Under the pieces are notes generated by a model. It had not been told where the DNA came from. It did no database searches and saw nothing but the letters and a program-made list of their open reading frames with translations. A stretch of DNA of 64,000 bases from JAEUNJ01 sp052035955 (lineage in GTDB: Bacteria; Pseudomonadota; Gammaproteobacteria; Burkholderiales; Rhodocyclaceae): positions 1-64,000 of the forward strand of contig JBPOHD010000010.1 in the NCBI GenBank assembly GCA_052035955.1. Direction: 5' to 3'. The position numbers were made by a program, and so were the translations under genes. Positions 41,561 through 49,716 of this stretch are shown in pieces. How positions within the stretch are numbered: the stretch's first letter is position 1; every line of letters begins with the position of its first letter.

Positions 41561-41566
41561 TAAAAT
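41561..41566 (+). promoter_or_regulatory. Promoter -10 box of tsaD, close to the start codon
   Basis: TAAAAT ends only eight bases before the tsaD ATG, and no ribosome binding site is seen between. If used, it would give a transcript with almost no leader. The -35 region is poor, so an upstream promoter cannot be excluded. Confidence 0.4.
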
Positions 41567-41574
41567 CCCCCGCC

Positions 41575-42591
41575 ATGATCGTGCTCGGCATCGAATCCTC
41601 CTGCGACGAAACCGGGGTCGCCCTCTACGATACGGACCGGGGCCTGCTGGCCCACGCCGTGCACACCCAGGTGGCAATGCACGAGGCCTACGGCGGCGTG
41701 GTGCCCGAGCTGGCCTCCCGGGACCACATCCGGCGCCTGATTCCCTTGCTGGAAAGGGTGTTGGCGGAGGCAGGCATCGGGCGACCGGACATCGGGGCCA
41801 TCGGCTACACGGCCGGCCCAGGGCTCGCCGGCGCGCTGCTGGTGGGCGCCAGCTTTGCCGAGTCCCTCGCAATGGCGCTGGGGGTGCCGGCCCTGCCGGT
41901 CCACCACCTGGAGGGGCACCTGCTCTCCCCCCTGCTCTCAGCGGATCCGCCGCCCTTTCCCTTCGTCGCCCTGCTCGTTTCCGGAGGGCACACCCAGCTG
42001 ATGCGGGTCGCCGAGATCGGCGCCTACGAACTGCTTGGGGAATCCCTGGACGATGCCGCCGGCGAGGCCTTCGACAAGACGGCGAAGCTCTTGGGGCTGG
42101 GCTATCCCGGCGGGCCGGCGCTGGCCGGACTGGCGGCCCGCGGAAGGGCAGGCGCTTTCTCCCTGCCAAGGCCCATGCTCGGCAGCGGCGATCTCGACTT
42201 CAGCTTTTCGGGACTCAAGACCGCCGTATTGACCGTCGTGCGCAACCACGCCCTGGACGAGGCGGGGAAGGCGGACCTGGCCTGGGAATTCCAGGAAGCG
42301 GTCACCGAGGTGCTGACTGCCAAGGCCTCCGCGGCCATGCGCCGGACAGGACTCGACCGCCTCGTGGTGGCCGGCGGCGTCGGCGCGAACAAGCGGCTGA
42401 GGGAACGGCTCGATGAAGCGGCAACGCAGCGCGGCTTCCGCGTGTTCTATCCGGAACTGGCGCTTTGCACGGACAATGGGGCAATGATCGCCTACTGCGC
42501 CGCCCGGCGGCGCCTTCGCTTCGGATTGCCCGCGGAACCAGCCGGCGGGGCGTTCTCCGTTCGCCCCCGCTGGCCCCTGTCCATGGCCTGA
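41575..42591 (+). CDS. tsaD: tRNA t6A synthesis protein TsaD
   Basis: This 338-residue protein is normal length for TsaD. It has the ASKHA-type start MIVLGIESSCDETGVALYD, metal-binding HxxxH in VAMHEAYGGVVPELASRDH, VSGGHTQLM and a C-terminal VVAGGVGANKRLRERL. With TsaB, TsaE and TsaC it makes N6-threonylcarbamoyl-adenosine at position 37 of ANN-decoding tRNAs, which include CAU tRNAs. It stands as a single gene divergent from rpsU. Confidence 0.97.
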   Translation: MIVLGIESSCDETGVALYDTDRGLLAHAVHTQVAMHEAYGGVVPELASRDHIRRLIPLLERVLAEAGIGRPDIGAIGYTAGPGLAGALLVGASFAESLAMALGVPALPVHHLEGHLLSPLLSADPPPFPFVALLVSGGHTQLMRVAEIGAYELLGESLDDAAGEAFDKTAKLLGLGYPGGPALAGLAARGRAGAFSLPRPMLGSGDLDFSFSGLKTAVLTVVRNHALDEAGKADLAWEFQEAVTEVLTAKASAAMRRTGLDRLVVAGGVGANKRLRERLDEAATQRGFRVFYPELALCTDNGAMIAYCAARRRLRFGLPAEPAGGAFSVRPRWPLSMA

Positions 42592-42613
42592 GGCAACGGC
42601 CCGGCGGTAGGGC

Positions 42614-43213
42614 CTAATGCGGCGCCGGCTTCTTCTTGCCGATGCGGCTCTCGGTGCCGGCGAGCAGCCGGCCGATATTCTCCCGGTGCCTGAAGATGAG
42701 CAGGGCCGACATGGCGGAAACGGCCACGACGGCCCGCACGTCCAGCAAGGCCGCCGCCGCGAAAGGCGCCACCAGGGCTGCGCTCAGGGCCGCCAGGGAC
42801 GAATAGCGGGACAGCGCCGCCACTGCCAGCCATACGCCCGCGCAGGTCAGCGCCAGAACGCCGGAGAATCCGGCCAGGACGCCGACCGCGGTGGCCACGC
42901 CCTTGCCGCCCCTGAACCGGAGGAATACCGGGAAGATGTGGCCGACGAAGGCCGCCAGGCCGGCCCCGGCGACGGCCAGTCCGTCGCCGCCGAGCCAGCG
43001 GGTGAGTTGCATCGCCAACAAGCCCTTGAGGGCGTCGCCGAGCAGGGTCAGCAGAGCGGCGGACTTGTTGCCCGAACGCAGCACATTGGTGGCACCCGGG
43101 TTGCCTGACCCGAAGCTGCGCGGGTCCGCAAGGCGGAAGGCGCGGGAAACGAGGACCGCGAAGGGTATCGAGCCGAGGAGGTATCCGAAGAGGACGAAGG
43201 CGACGAGGGTCAA
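42614..43213 (-). CDS. plsY: Acyl-phosphate:glycerol-3-phosphate acyltransferase PlsY
   Basis: This 199-residue integral membrane protein has about five helices and three conserved PlsY loops: GSIPFAVLVSR, FGSGNPGATNVLRSGNK and VFLRFRGGKGVATAVGV. It transfers an acyl group from acyl-phosphate to glycerol-3-phosphate, the first step of phospholipid synthesis. It is convergent to tsaD and divergent from folB, with 55 bases between the starts. Confidence 0.96.
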   Translation of the reverse strand: MTLVAFVLFGYLLGSIPFAVLVSRAFRLADPRSFGSGNPGATNVLRSGNKSAALLTLLGDALKGLLAMQLTRWLGGDGLAVAGAGLAAFVGHIFPVFLRFRGGKGVATAVGVLAGFSGVLALTCAGVWLAVAALSRYSSLAALSAALVAPFAAAALLDVRAVVAVSAMSALLIFRHRENIGRLLAGTESRIGKKKPAPH

Positions 43214-43268
43214 CGGTGGGGCAGCGGACTATGGCCTAGAATCGTGCGGATTTTAACCGAGGGGCGCC

Positions 43269-43622
43269 ATGGACTTCATTTTCATCGACGAGATGCGGGT
43301 CGAGGCCCATGTCGGCATCTATGCGCGGGAAAAGGCAGCGCCGCAGACCCTCGAGATCAGCATGACCTTCGGCGTGCCCGATGAAGCCGCCCGCGACGAT
43401 GATATCGAGAAGACCATCGATTACGCAATTGTCATTGATCGCATCCGGGGCGAACTGGCGGCCCGGCACTTCAACCTGCTGGAGACGCTGGGCGAATACG
43501 TGATACACCTGATGCTCGACGAGTTCCGCGCCCCCTGGGTCAGGATTTCGATCGCCAAGGTCGGGATCGCCAAGGGCGTCAGGCGCGTCGGAGTGCAGAT
43601 CGAACGCAGCCGGGGACACTAG
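43269..43622 (+). CDS. folB: Dihydroneopterin aldolase
   Basis: This 117-residue protein with the FolB pattern (MDFIFIDEMRVEAHVGIYAR, TIDYAIVIDRIRGELAARHF, LLETLGEYVIHLML) is normal length. It converts dihydroneopterin to 6-hydroxymethyl-dihydropterin in folate synthesis. The plsY-folB divergent arrangement is common in proteobacteria. The 243 bases after it hold no gene that I can support. Confidence 0.93.
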   Translation: MDFIFIDEMRVEAHVGIYAREKAAPQTLEISMTFGVPDEAARDDDIEKTIDYAIVIDRIRGELAARHFNLLETLGEYVIHLMLDEFRAPWVRISIAKVGIAKGVRRVGVQIERSRGH

Positions 43623-43865
43623 GCCCGCCCGCCCCGGCACTTCGGCTCCGGAAAAACCCGCCCTGGCACATCCATGGCGGAACACTGCATGATCTGACCA
43701 CCTGCGTGGGGGCCATTGCCGGCGTCTGAGAACTGCGCCTTCGGCGCGTGCCGTCCGGGCTCCGGCTGCCTGGCCTCGGGACAACCATTCCGGCAGGACC
43801 CATCGACGACCGGAACGCGGAACGATTCGGCCTCCGCCAAGCGTCAAGCGCCGGATGCGCCCTCC

Positions 43866-44351
43866 TTATTGACCCACCTGCACGAGTTTGGGCGCAAGCA
43901 CCCTCAGTATGTCGTGCGGATGAACCCCGACCAGGTAGCCGCGGCGGCCGCCGTTGATGTAGACCAGCGCCAGGTCCAGGATGGATTTTTCCATGTACAG
44001 CGGCAAGGCCTTGCGGGTTCCGAAGGGAGACGTGCCGCCGACCTGGTAGCCCGTGTGACGGTGGGCGGTTTCCGGCGTGCAAGGGGCCACCTTCTTCACG
44101 CCGATCTGGCGTGCCAGTTCCTTGGCCGACACCTTGCGATCGCCATGCATCAGGACGATCAGGGGCCTGGCGGCCTCGTCCTCGAAGACCAGGGTCTTGA
44201 CGACATGGTGCTCGGGGACGTTCAGTTCCCGCGCCGAGACCTTGGTCCCTCCATGCTCCTCGTACTCGTAGAGGTGGTTGGAATGGGCGATGCCGTGGCG
44301 ACGGAGGAATACGACGGCCGGAGTTTCCGGTGCTTGCTCGGCGGGTTTCAT
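43866..44351 (-). CDS. ybaK: Cys-tRNA(Pro)/Cys-tRNA(Cys) deacylase, YbaK/EbsC type
   Basis: This 161-residue protein starts at ATG 44351. It has the YbaK pattern with the conserved Lys in HHVVKTLVFEDE and the loop GYQVGGTSPFGTRKALPLYM. The enzyme hydrolyses mischarged Cys-tRNA(Pro). It lies 10 bases downstream of xerD in the same direction, so the two are probably transcribed together. Confidence 0.93.
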   Translation of the reverse strand: MKPAEQAPETPAVVFLRRHGIAHSNHLYEYEEHGGTKVSARELNVPEHHVVKTLVFEDEAARPLIVLMHGDRKVSAKELARQIGVKKVAPCTPETAHRHTGYQVGGTSPFGTRKALPLYMEKSILDLALVYINGGRRGYLVGVHPHDILRVLAPKLVQVGQ

Positions 44352-44361
44352 GCAGGCGATT

Positions 44362-45279
44362 CTACCCCCGGGGGTGATGGGCCCGGTGCAATTGCTTGAG
44401 CCGCTCCCGGGCCACATGGGTGTAGACCTGGGTGGTGGATATGTCCGCGTGGCCGAGGAGCAGTTGGACCACGCGCAGGTCGGCGCCATGGTTCAGCAAA
44501 TGGGTGGCGAAGGCATGGCGCAGCACGTGGGGCGAGACCTTTTCCGACGGAACGCCGGCCGTCAGCGCATGCTTCTTGATCATGACCCAGGCCATCTGCC
44601 GGCTCATGCCGGCCGGGCGCTGTCGCCGGTTGCCGGTCACGAAGACGTGGTCCGAACTGCTCCCCTTGAGGATCTGCGGCCGGGCCTCGGCCAGGTAACG
44701 GCGCAGCCAGTCGGCGGCCACTTCGCCGAGGGGCACCAGCCTCTCCTTGCTGCCCTTGCCGAGAGTGCGCACGACATTGTCATTGAGGCTGACCTCGAAC
44801 AGGCGCAGGCCCACCAGTTCCGAAACCCGAAGCCCGGTGGCATAGAGGAGCTCGAGCATTGCCCGGTCCCTCAGCCCGAGCGCGGTGCCCACGTCGGGCG
44901 CGGCCAGCAGGCCCTCGACCTGGCGTTCCGAAAGCGTTTTCGGAAAACGGCTGCCGCGCGCCGGCCGCTCGACATCGCGCAGGGGGTCGGCGGAAATGCG
45001 TCCCTGGTCGAGCAGCCAGCGATAAAAGCGCCGCCAGGCCGAGTGCAGGCGGCGCTGGCTGGCCGGCTTGATGCCGCCCGGCCGTCCGTGCAGATGGACC
45101 AGGTAGGCATTGATCTGCTCACCGGCCACGGAGGGAAGGTCCGCACCCCGGGCGGCAAGCCAGGCGGCGAACAGCGCCAGATCCGAGCGGTAGGCGGCGA
45201 GGGTGTTCCGGGCGAGGCCGTCGGCCAGCCAGAGCGCGTCGACGAACTCGTCCAGGAGTTTCGCGTCAGCTTGCCTCAT
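44362..45279 (-). CDS. xerD: Tyrosine recombinase XerD
   Basis: This 305-residue protein starts at ATG 45279. It has the SAM-like N-terminal domain (LLDEFVDALWLADGLARNTL) and catalytic residues in order: Arg in LYATGLRVSELVGL, HVLRHAFATHLLNHGAD (HxxR), LLLGHADIS and Tyr in TTQVYTHV. With XerC it resolves chromosome dimers at dif. It is a housekeeping enzyme, unlike the element integrase. Its start overlaps the end of ogt by 14 bases. Confidence 0.95.
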   Translation of the reverse strand: MRQADAKLLDEFVDALWLADGLARNTLAAYRSDLALFAAWLAARGADLPSVAGEQINAYLVHLHGRPGGIKPASQRRLHSAWRRFYRWLLDQGRISADPLRDVERPARGSRFPKTLSERQVEGLLAAPDVGTALGLRDRAMLELLYATGLRVSELVGLRLFEVSLNDNVVRTLGKGSKERLVPLGEVAADWLRRYLAEARPQILKGSSSDHVFVTGNRRQRPAGMSRQMAWVMIKKHALTAGVPSEKVSPHVLRHAFATHLLNHGADLRVVQLLLGHADISTTQVYTHVARERLKQLHRAHHPRG

Positions 45280-45736
45280 GGGCCAGGAGCCAGCGCTTGA
45301 TGTCGAGCAGGAAGCCACTCCGGTTGCGCGCAAAGCCGCCCAGGGCACCGCCGGTGGCGACCACCCGGTGACAGGGCACGACCAGGGGGTAGGGGTTGGC
45401 GCCACAGGCGTTGCCCACCGCCCTGGGCCCGCTGCCGATGCTCGCCGCGAGTTCCCCGTAGGTCCGCGTCCGGCCGACGGGGATCTCGGAAATGCCGTTC
45501 CAGACGCGGCGCTGGAAGGCGGTTCCGGCAGGAGCCAGGGGCAGGCCGAACTCGAAACGGGGGTCGGTCAGGTAGGCGCAGAACTGGCGCACCGCTTCCT
45601 TGGCAAGGGGGGACCTGGGGGCCTGGGACGACCGCGTTTCCAGGTAGTCGATGGCCGTCAGCTCGTCGTCGTTGCAGCGGATGCCGATGGAAAAACCGGG
45701 GGCGGTCAAGATCGCCTGGTAAGCGGGAGGGTTCAT
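45266..45736 (-). CDS. ogt: Methylated-DNA-protein-cysteine methyltransferase
   Basis: This 156-residue protein is read from ATG 45736, with GAGG about six bases ahead (a GTG two codons earlier is possible). The active-site motif is NPYPLVVPCHRVVATGGALG, with the acceptor Cys, preceded by the HTH segment TYGELAASIGSGPRAVGNAC. It removes alkyl groups from O6 of guanine in a single-use reaction. It heads an ogt-xerD-ybaK series. Confidence 0.94.
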   Translation of the reverse strand: MNPPAYQAILTAPGFSIGIRCNDDELTAIDYLETRSSQAPRSPLAKEAVRQFCAYLTDPRFEFGLPLAPAGTAFQRRVWNGISEIPVGRTRTYGELAASIGSGPRAVGNACGANPYPLVVPCHRVVATGGALGGFARNRSGFLLDIKRWLLAHEAS

Positions 45737-45905
45737 CTGCACCTCGCAAGAATACGAAGCCCACGAGTCTCTATGCCCCGCAAGGGGCGCAATCCGCGAA
45801 GAGGATTCCTAGGGTGGGCTCGAATCGCAAAGCGCCATCATAAGGCGTCGCGGGGAGGCCGCGGACCGGCGGTCGAGGACGCGAAAACGAGCCGGCGGAC
45901 GCCCC

Positions 45906-46013
45906 AAAAGAAAGACCCCCGGCCAAAGGGGAGAAAGCCGGGGGTCAAATGCCTTAAAGGGGATTAAGGCACCCGCTCAGGGAGGTGAAGCGGGAGACGG
46001 CTCGCGCCATCTG
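45906..46013 (-). ncRNA. Candidate small RNA with three C-rich loops
   Basis: On the minus strand a TATCAT box (46020-46025) precedes about 108 bases with three hairpins: CCCGCT/AGCGGG with loop TCACCTCCCTG (45972-45994), GCCTTAA/TTAAGGC with loop TCCCCT (45951-45970), and GACCCCCGGC/GCCGGGGGTC with loop TTTCTCCCCTTTG (45914-45946), followed by TTTCTTTT. The terminator has a U-run only on this strand, and no protein gene ends there. All three loops carry anti-Shine-Dalgarno-like CCTCC or CTCCCC. Sibling small RNAs of Neisseria and Ralstonia have such loops and block translation starts. No homology could be tested. Confidence 0.58.
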
Positions 46014-46068
46014 TCGCGTATGATAGAAAATCGACTGGAAAGTTCCACTATTTTTTCAGGCTAAGACC

Positions 46069-47076
46069 ATGATTCCAAAAGGCGTATTTCCTTCCACCCG
46101 CATGCGGCGCATGCGCCGGGACGACTTCTCGCGGCGCATGATGCGTGAGCATGTACTCACTGCCGACGATTTCATTTATCCGGTGTTCGTCATGGAAGGT
46201 ACCGGACGGACCGAACCGGTGGCGTCCATGCCCGGCGTCGAACGGGTGACCCTGGACCGGTTGCTGCCGGTGGCCGAGAGGACCCTGAACCTGGGCGTTC
46301 CCGCCCTGGCCCTGTTCCCGGTCATCGACGCGGCGAGGAAGACCCCGGGAGCGGAAGAGGCCTGGAACCCGGACGGCCTGGTACCGACCGTGGTGGCGCG
46401 CCTGAAGAAGGAGTTCCCCGAACTCGGCATCGTCTGCGACGTGGCCCTCGACCCCTACACCAGCCACGGCCAGGACGGCCTCATCGACCCCGAGGATCCG
46501 CGCGCCTATGTGCTCAACGACGAGACCCTGGAGGCCCTGGCCAGGCAGGCCCTCTGCCAGGCCCTGGCCGGCGCCGACGTGGTCGCTCCGTCCGACATGA
46601 TGGACGGCCGGGTCGGCCGCATCCGCGCCGAACTGGATGCCCACAAGCTCATATACACGCGCATCCTGGCCTATTCGGCCAAGTATGCCTCGGCCTTCTA
46701 CGGCCCCTTCCGCGACGCCGTCGGTTCGGCGGGCAACCTGGGCAAGGGCAACAAATACGCTTACCAGATGGATCCGGCCAACAGCGACGAGGCCCTGCGG
46801 GAAATCGCCCTGGACCTGGAGGAAGGCGCCGACATGGTCATGGTGAAGCCGGGCATGCCTTATCTGGACATCGTGCGCCGGGTCAAGGAACGCTTCGGGG
46901 TGCCGACCTACGCCTACCAGGTCAGCGGCGAATACGCGATGCTGAAGGCCGCCGCCGCCAACGGCTGGCTCGACGGCGAGGCAACGATGCTGGAGTCATT
47001 GCTGGCCTTCAAGCGTGCCGGCGCGGACGGCATCCTCACCTATTTCGCCCTCGAGGCGGCGAAGCTGCTGAAGTAG
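46069..47076 (+). CDS. hemB: Delta-aminolevulinic acid dehydratase (porphobilinogen synthase)
   Basis: This 335-residue protein has the two Schiff-base lysines in SAKYASAFYGPFRD and VMVKPGMPYLD. The metal-site segment reads DVALDPYTSHGQDGL, with Asp where zinc-type enzymes have Cys, so it belongs to the magnesium-dependent group. It condenses two aminolevulinates into porphobilinogen for haem synthesis. A TATGAT box at 46019-46024 may be its promoter, and it overlaps the minus-strand -10 box of the candidate small RNA. Confidence 0.97.
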   Translation: MIPKGVFPSTRMRRMRRDDFSRRMMREHVLTADDFIYPVFVMEGTGRTEPVASMPGVERVTLDRLLPVAERTLNLGVPALALFPVIDAARKTPGAEEAWNPDGLVPTVVARLKKEFPELGIVCDVALDPYTSHGQDGLIDPEDPRAYVLNDETLEALARQALCQALAGADVVAPSDMMDGRVGRIRAELDAHKLIYTRILAYSAKYASAFYGPFRDAVGSAGNLGKGNKYAYQMDPANSDEALREIALDLEEGADMVMVKPGMPYLDIVRRVKERFGVPTYAYQVSGEYAMLKAAAANGWLDGEATMLESLLAFKRAGADGILTYFALEAAKLLK

Positions 47077-47085
47077 CGACCTCTC

Positions 47086-47661
47086 TCAAGCCGCCAGGAT
47101 CGGCCACTGGGCCGGCCAGGCGGCGGCAGGGTCCTCCCGGAACCCGCCCTTGACGAACCGCTGCCAGCGGCCGAGAACGTAGCAAAGCAGGACGTCGGCG
47201 TGGGCCCCGAAGTCGTGGCCTTCAGGCAGGATGCCTTGGGTGGCTGCCACTTTCAGGGACTGTTTCAGGGAAGCCGCGACCCGGTCCAGCAGCTGGTTGA
47301 TGCGGGCCTGCAGGCGCGGGTTCTCGTGCACCAGGGCGTCGCCGGTCAGCACGCGGGCCAGGCCCCGGTTCTTGTGGGCGAAGCGCAGCAGGCTGGCGAC
47401 GATGTCCTCGGCCTGGCGCAGGCCTGATTCCTCGGACGCCTCGATCTGGCCGATGACCGAGAAGACGCTGCCCTCGATGAATTCGATCAGGCCCTCGAAC
47501 ATCTGGGCCTTGCTGGCGAAGTGCCGGTAAAGGGCGGCCTCGGAGACGTCCAGCCGCCCCGCCAGGGCAGCCGTCGTGATCTTCTCGCCGGCCGGCCTCT
47601 CCAGCATCTCGGCGATAGCCTGCAGGATCTGGAGCTTGCGCTCCCCGGGTTTCGCGGGCAT
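47086..47661 (-). CDS. slmA: Nucleoid occlusion factor SlmA
   Basis: This 191-residue TetR-family protein has HTH ERPAGEKITTAALAGRLDVS, EAALYRHFASKAQMFEGLIE at residues about 15-60. The SlmA-specific GLIEFIEGSVFSVIGQIEAS and LARVLTGDALVHENPRLQAR are present. SlmA binds chromosomal sites and inhibits FtsZ over the nucleoid. It lies one base after a HAD-family gene; the order slmA downstream of argB and a pyrimidine nucleotidase gene is familiar in betaproteobacteria. Confidence 0.92.
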   Translation of the reverse strand: MPAKPGERKLQILQAIAEMLERPAGEKITTAALAGRLDVSEAALYRHFASKAQMFEGLIEFIEGSVFSVIGQIEASEESGLRQAEDIVASLLRFAHKNRGLARVLTGDALVHENPRLQARINQLLDRVAASLKQSLKVAATQGILPEGHDFGAHADVLLCYVLGRWQRFVKGGFREDPAAAWPAQWPILAA

Positions 47662-47662
47662 G

Positions 47663-48298
47663 TCAGAGTCTTCCCAGATGACGCGGCAATCGGAGCACGG
47701 ATTCTAGCCGCAGATCGACGCCGGCTGGCCGGCGCGGAACGGGTGACACCAGCACCGTCTTCATCCCCAGGCGCTTGGCGGTACGCAGGTTGGCAGCGCT
47801 GTCCTCGACCATGATGCAGCGGGCCGCTTGGAGACCTTCGGCCTGGAGGAGGCGGTGGAAGCCGGCCGGCCTCGGCTTCGGCACGAAGCGCAGGCTCTCG
47901 ATGGACCAGACGGAGCGGAACAAGCGGCGGATGCCGAGCAGGTCGAGCACCGCCTCCGTGTAATGGCGCGGCGCATTGGAAAAGACGATCTTGTCCCCCG
48001 GCAGGCGCTTGAGCATCGCCCCCAGGGGCCGGTCGAACACCACCATGCGGGCCAGGTCGGGAAACTGGTGCGTATGCCAAAGGAAATGGTCCGGATCCGT
48101 CCCGTGATGCCTCATCAGCCCCGTAAGCGTCGCCCCGTAGCGCAGCCAGTAGCGGACGCGCAGGCGATCGGCCTCCTCCTCCTCGAGGGCCAGGTGGCGG
48201 ATCAGGTAGTCCGTCATGGCCCGGTTGATGTGGGGAAAGATGTGCGGGTTCGCATCGTGCAGGGTGTTGTCCAGGTCGAAGAGCCAGGTTCGCTTCAT
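47663..48298 (-). CDS. Pyrimidine 5'-nucleotidase (HAD family)
   Basis: This 211-residue protein has HAD motif I WLFDLDNTLHDANPHIFPHI (nucleophile Asp and next Asp), motif II IVFSNAPRHY, motif III Lys in FVPKPRPAG and motif IV MVEDSAANLRTAKRLGM. The helical cap fits the SDT1-like pyrimidine 5'-nucleotidase subfamily, which dephosphorylates UMP/CMP-type nucleotides. It overlaps the upstream adenylating-enzyme gene by four bases. Confidence 0.88.
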   Translation of the reverse strand: MKRTWLFDLDNTLHDANPHIFPHINRAMTDYLIRHLALEEEEADRLRVRYWLRYGATLTGLMRHHGTDPDHFLWHTHQFPDLARMVVFDRPLGAMLKRLPGDKIVFSNAPRHYTEAVLDLLGIRRLFRSVWSIESLRFVPKPRPAGFHRLLQAEGLQAARCIMVEDSAANLRTAKRLGMKTVLVSPVPRRPAGVDLRLESVLRLPRHLGRL

Positions 48299-49716
48299 GC
48301 CGAGGGGCCCTCTTCCACGAGGCAGACGAATTCCTCGAACTTGCCGCCGGCCGTCTTAGGAATCTCGCCGGGGCAGAACTCGTACTCGACGGCGAAGGGA
48401 TGCCCGATGGCCTCCCGGACGATGGGCAGGAGAGCGGCTTCCTGGGCCGCCGTCAGGGGCTCGTCGGCGGCGTAGCGCAACACGAGGGTATGCAGGTCCC
48501 GCTGGACCATCTGGTATTGGCGGATCGGGGCGACGTCCCGATAGAAATAGGCGCCGGTCAGGGGCCAGTAGCGTCGGCCGTCCGGAAGGACCACCATGTT
48601 GCGGGTGCGTCCCAGGATGCGCCGCCAGGCCGGCAAACCCCGGCCGCAGGGACAGGGCCCGGCGACCTCGGCGTGGTCGCCGATGTCATAGCGGATCAGG
48701 GGCATGGCGAAATTGTGCAGGTCGGTGATCACGACGCGCCCCACCTCGCCGTCGCCGCAAGGGCGGTCATCGCCGTCGAGGACCTCCACCAGCAGGTTCT
48801 CGGCCTGGACATGGTAGAGGCCGCTCCGGGGACACTGGACGGCAATCATTCCCACCTCTTCGGCACTATAGACGTCGGCGATGCCGACACCGAGGACGGA
48901 CCGGCAGCGCTCGGCCAGGCCGGCGGGCAGGGTTTCCCCTATGGTCCTCACCTGCCGCAAGCGCCGCAGCGGGTTGCCACGGGCCTCGATCCGGTCGAGC
49001 AGCGCCGACAGGTTGGTGGGATAGGTCAGCAGGTAGTCCGGGTCGATGGCCGCCAGCCAATCGGCCTGGGTCGCCACGTCGGTCCTCAGGCTGATCCCGT
49101 GGGCCGGGCCGCTGGGATGGAGTTCGGAGACCGGCGGCCCCCAGTCGGACTGCGAGATCCTCGGCGGACCGCCGGCGAAACCCAGATTGGCCCGGGTGAC
49201 CGCAAGCGTTCCGGTGAAATCTCGGCGGTGCCAGTAATGCTCGCGCAGGACCAGCGCTTCCCAGATCAGTCGGCAGTAGGCCGTGCGCCGGACGGCCACC
49301 ATCCGGCCGGTGGACCCGGAACTGTGCCCGAGGGCCCATGGGCCGTGGTCGGCCGGCGCCTCGGTGACCAGATCGTCGGGCCGTCCCTGGAGATCCGAAC
49401 GGGTCAGGAAAGGAAAGTCGGCCAGGCCCTGGACGGCCAGGCATGCGCCCGCCGGGTTGCCCGAGGGCAGGCGCGCCCGATGGAAGTCCGAATGGCGGCG
49501 ACAGTAATCCAGCAGGTGTGCCAGCTGCCCGGCCTGATGGTCGGCCAACCGTTCCGGGGACGACCATTCGGAGCGGTCCAGATGGAACAGCAGGGCGGAG
49601 AGCAACGCGCCCCGCTCCGAGGGAATGGCCGGCCAGGCCACACCGGGAACGACGGAGAGCCAATCGGCAGATTCACCCGGCCTCTCCTGCCGATCCGCCG
49701 AGGCAAGCCAGCTCAT
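48295..49716 (-). CDS. PaaK/CapK-like AMP-forming adenylating enzyme
   Basis: This 473-residue protein has the AMP-binding motif HSSGSTGRMVAVRR and further blocks of the phenylacetate-CoA ligase-like family: DVYSAEEVGMIAVQCPRSGL, GRVVITDLHNFAMPLIRYDI and GRTRNMVVLPDGRRYWPLTG. Such enzymes activate a carboxylate as an acyl-adenylate; CapK-type relatives act in surface polysaccharide loci. No CoA-thioester pathway genes are near. It overlaps the methyltransferase gene upstream (four bases) and the nucleotidase gene downstream. The substrate is unknown. Confidence 0.8.
   Translation of the reverse strand: MSWLASADRQERPGESADWLSVVPGVAWPAIPSERGALLSALLFHLDRSEWSSPERLADHQAGQLAHLLDYCRRHSDFHRARLPSGNPAGACLAVQGLADFPFLTRSDLQGRPDDLVTEAPADHGPWALGHSSGSTGRMVAVRRTAYCRLIWEALVLREHYWHRRDFTGTLAVTRANLGFAGGPPRISQSDWGPPVSELHPSGPAHGISLRTDVATQADWLAAIDPDYLLTYPTNLSALLDRIEARGNPLRRLRQVRTIGETLPAGLAERCRSVLGVGIADVYSAEEVGMIAVQCPRSGLYHVQAENLLVEVLDGDDRPCGDGEVGRVVITDLHNFAMPLIRYDIGDHAEVAGPCPCGRGLPAWRRILGRTRNMVVLPDGRRYWPLTGAYFYRDVAPIRQYQMVQRDLHTLVLRYAADEPLTAAQEAALLPIVREAIGHPFAVEYEFCPGEIPKTAGGKFEEFVCLVEEGPSA

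Noticed and set aside
43623..43865. Short frames between folB and ybaK
   Set aside because: No ribosome binding site, no family pattern and no dyad; treated as ordinary intergenic DNA.
45914..45946. Terminator of ogt or hemB
   Set aside because: ogt starts to the left and runs left, and hemB starts to the right and runs right, so no protein gene ends here; the U-run is on the minus strand and fits a separate RNA.
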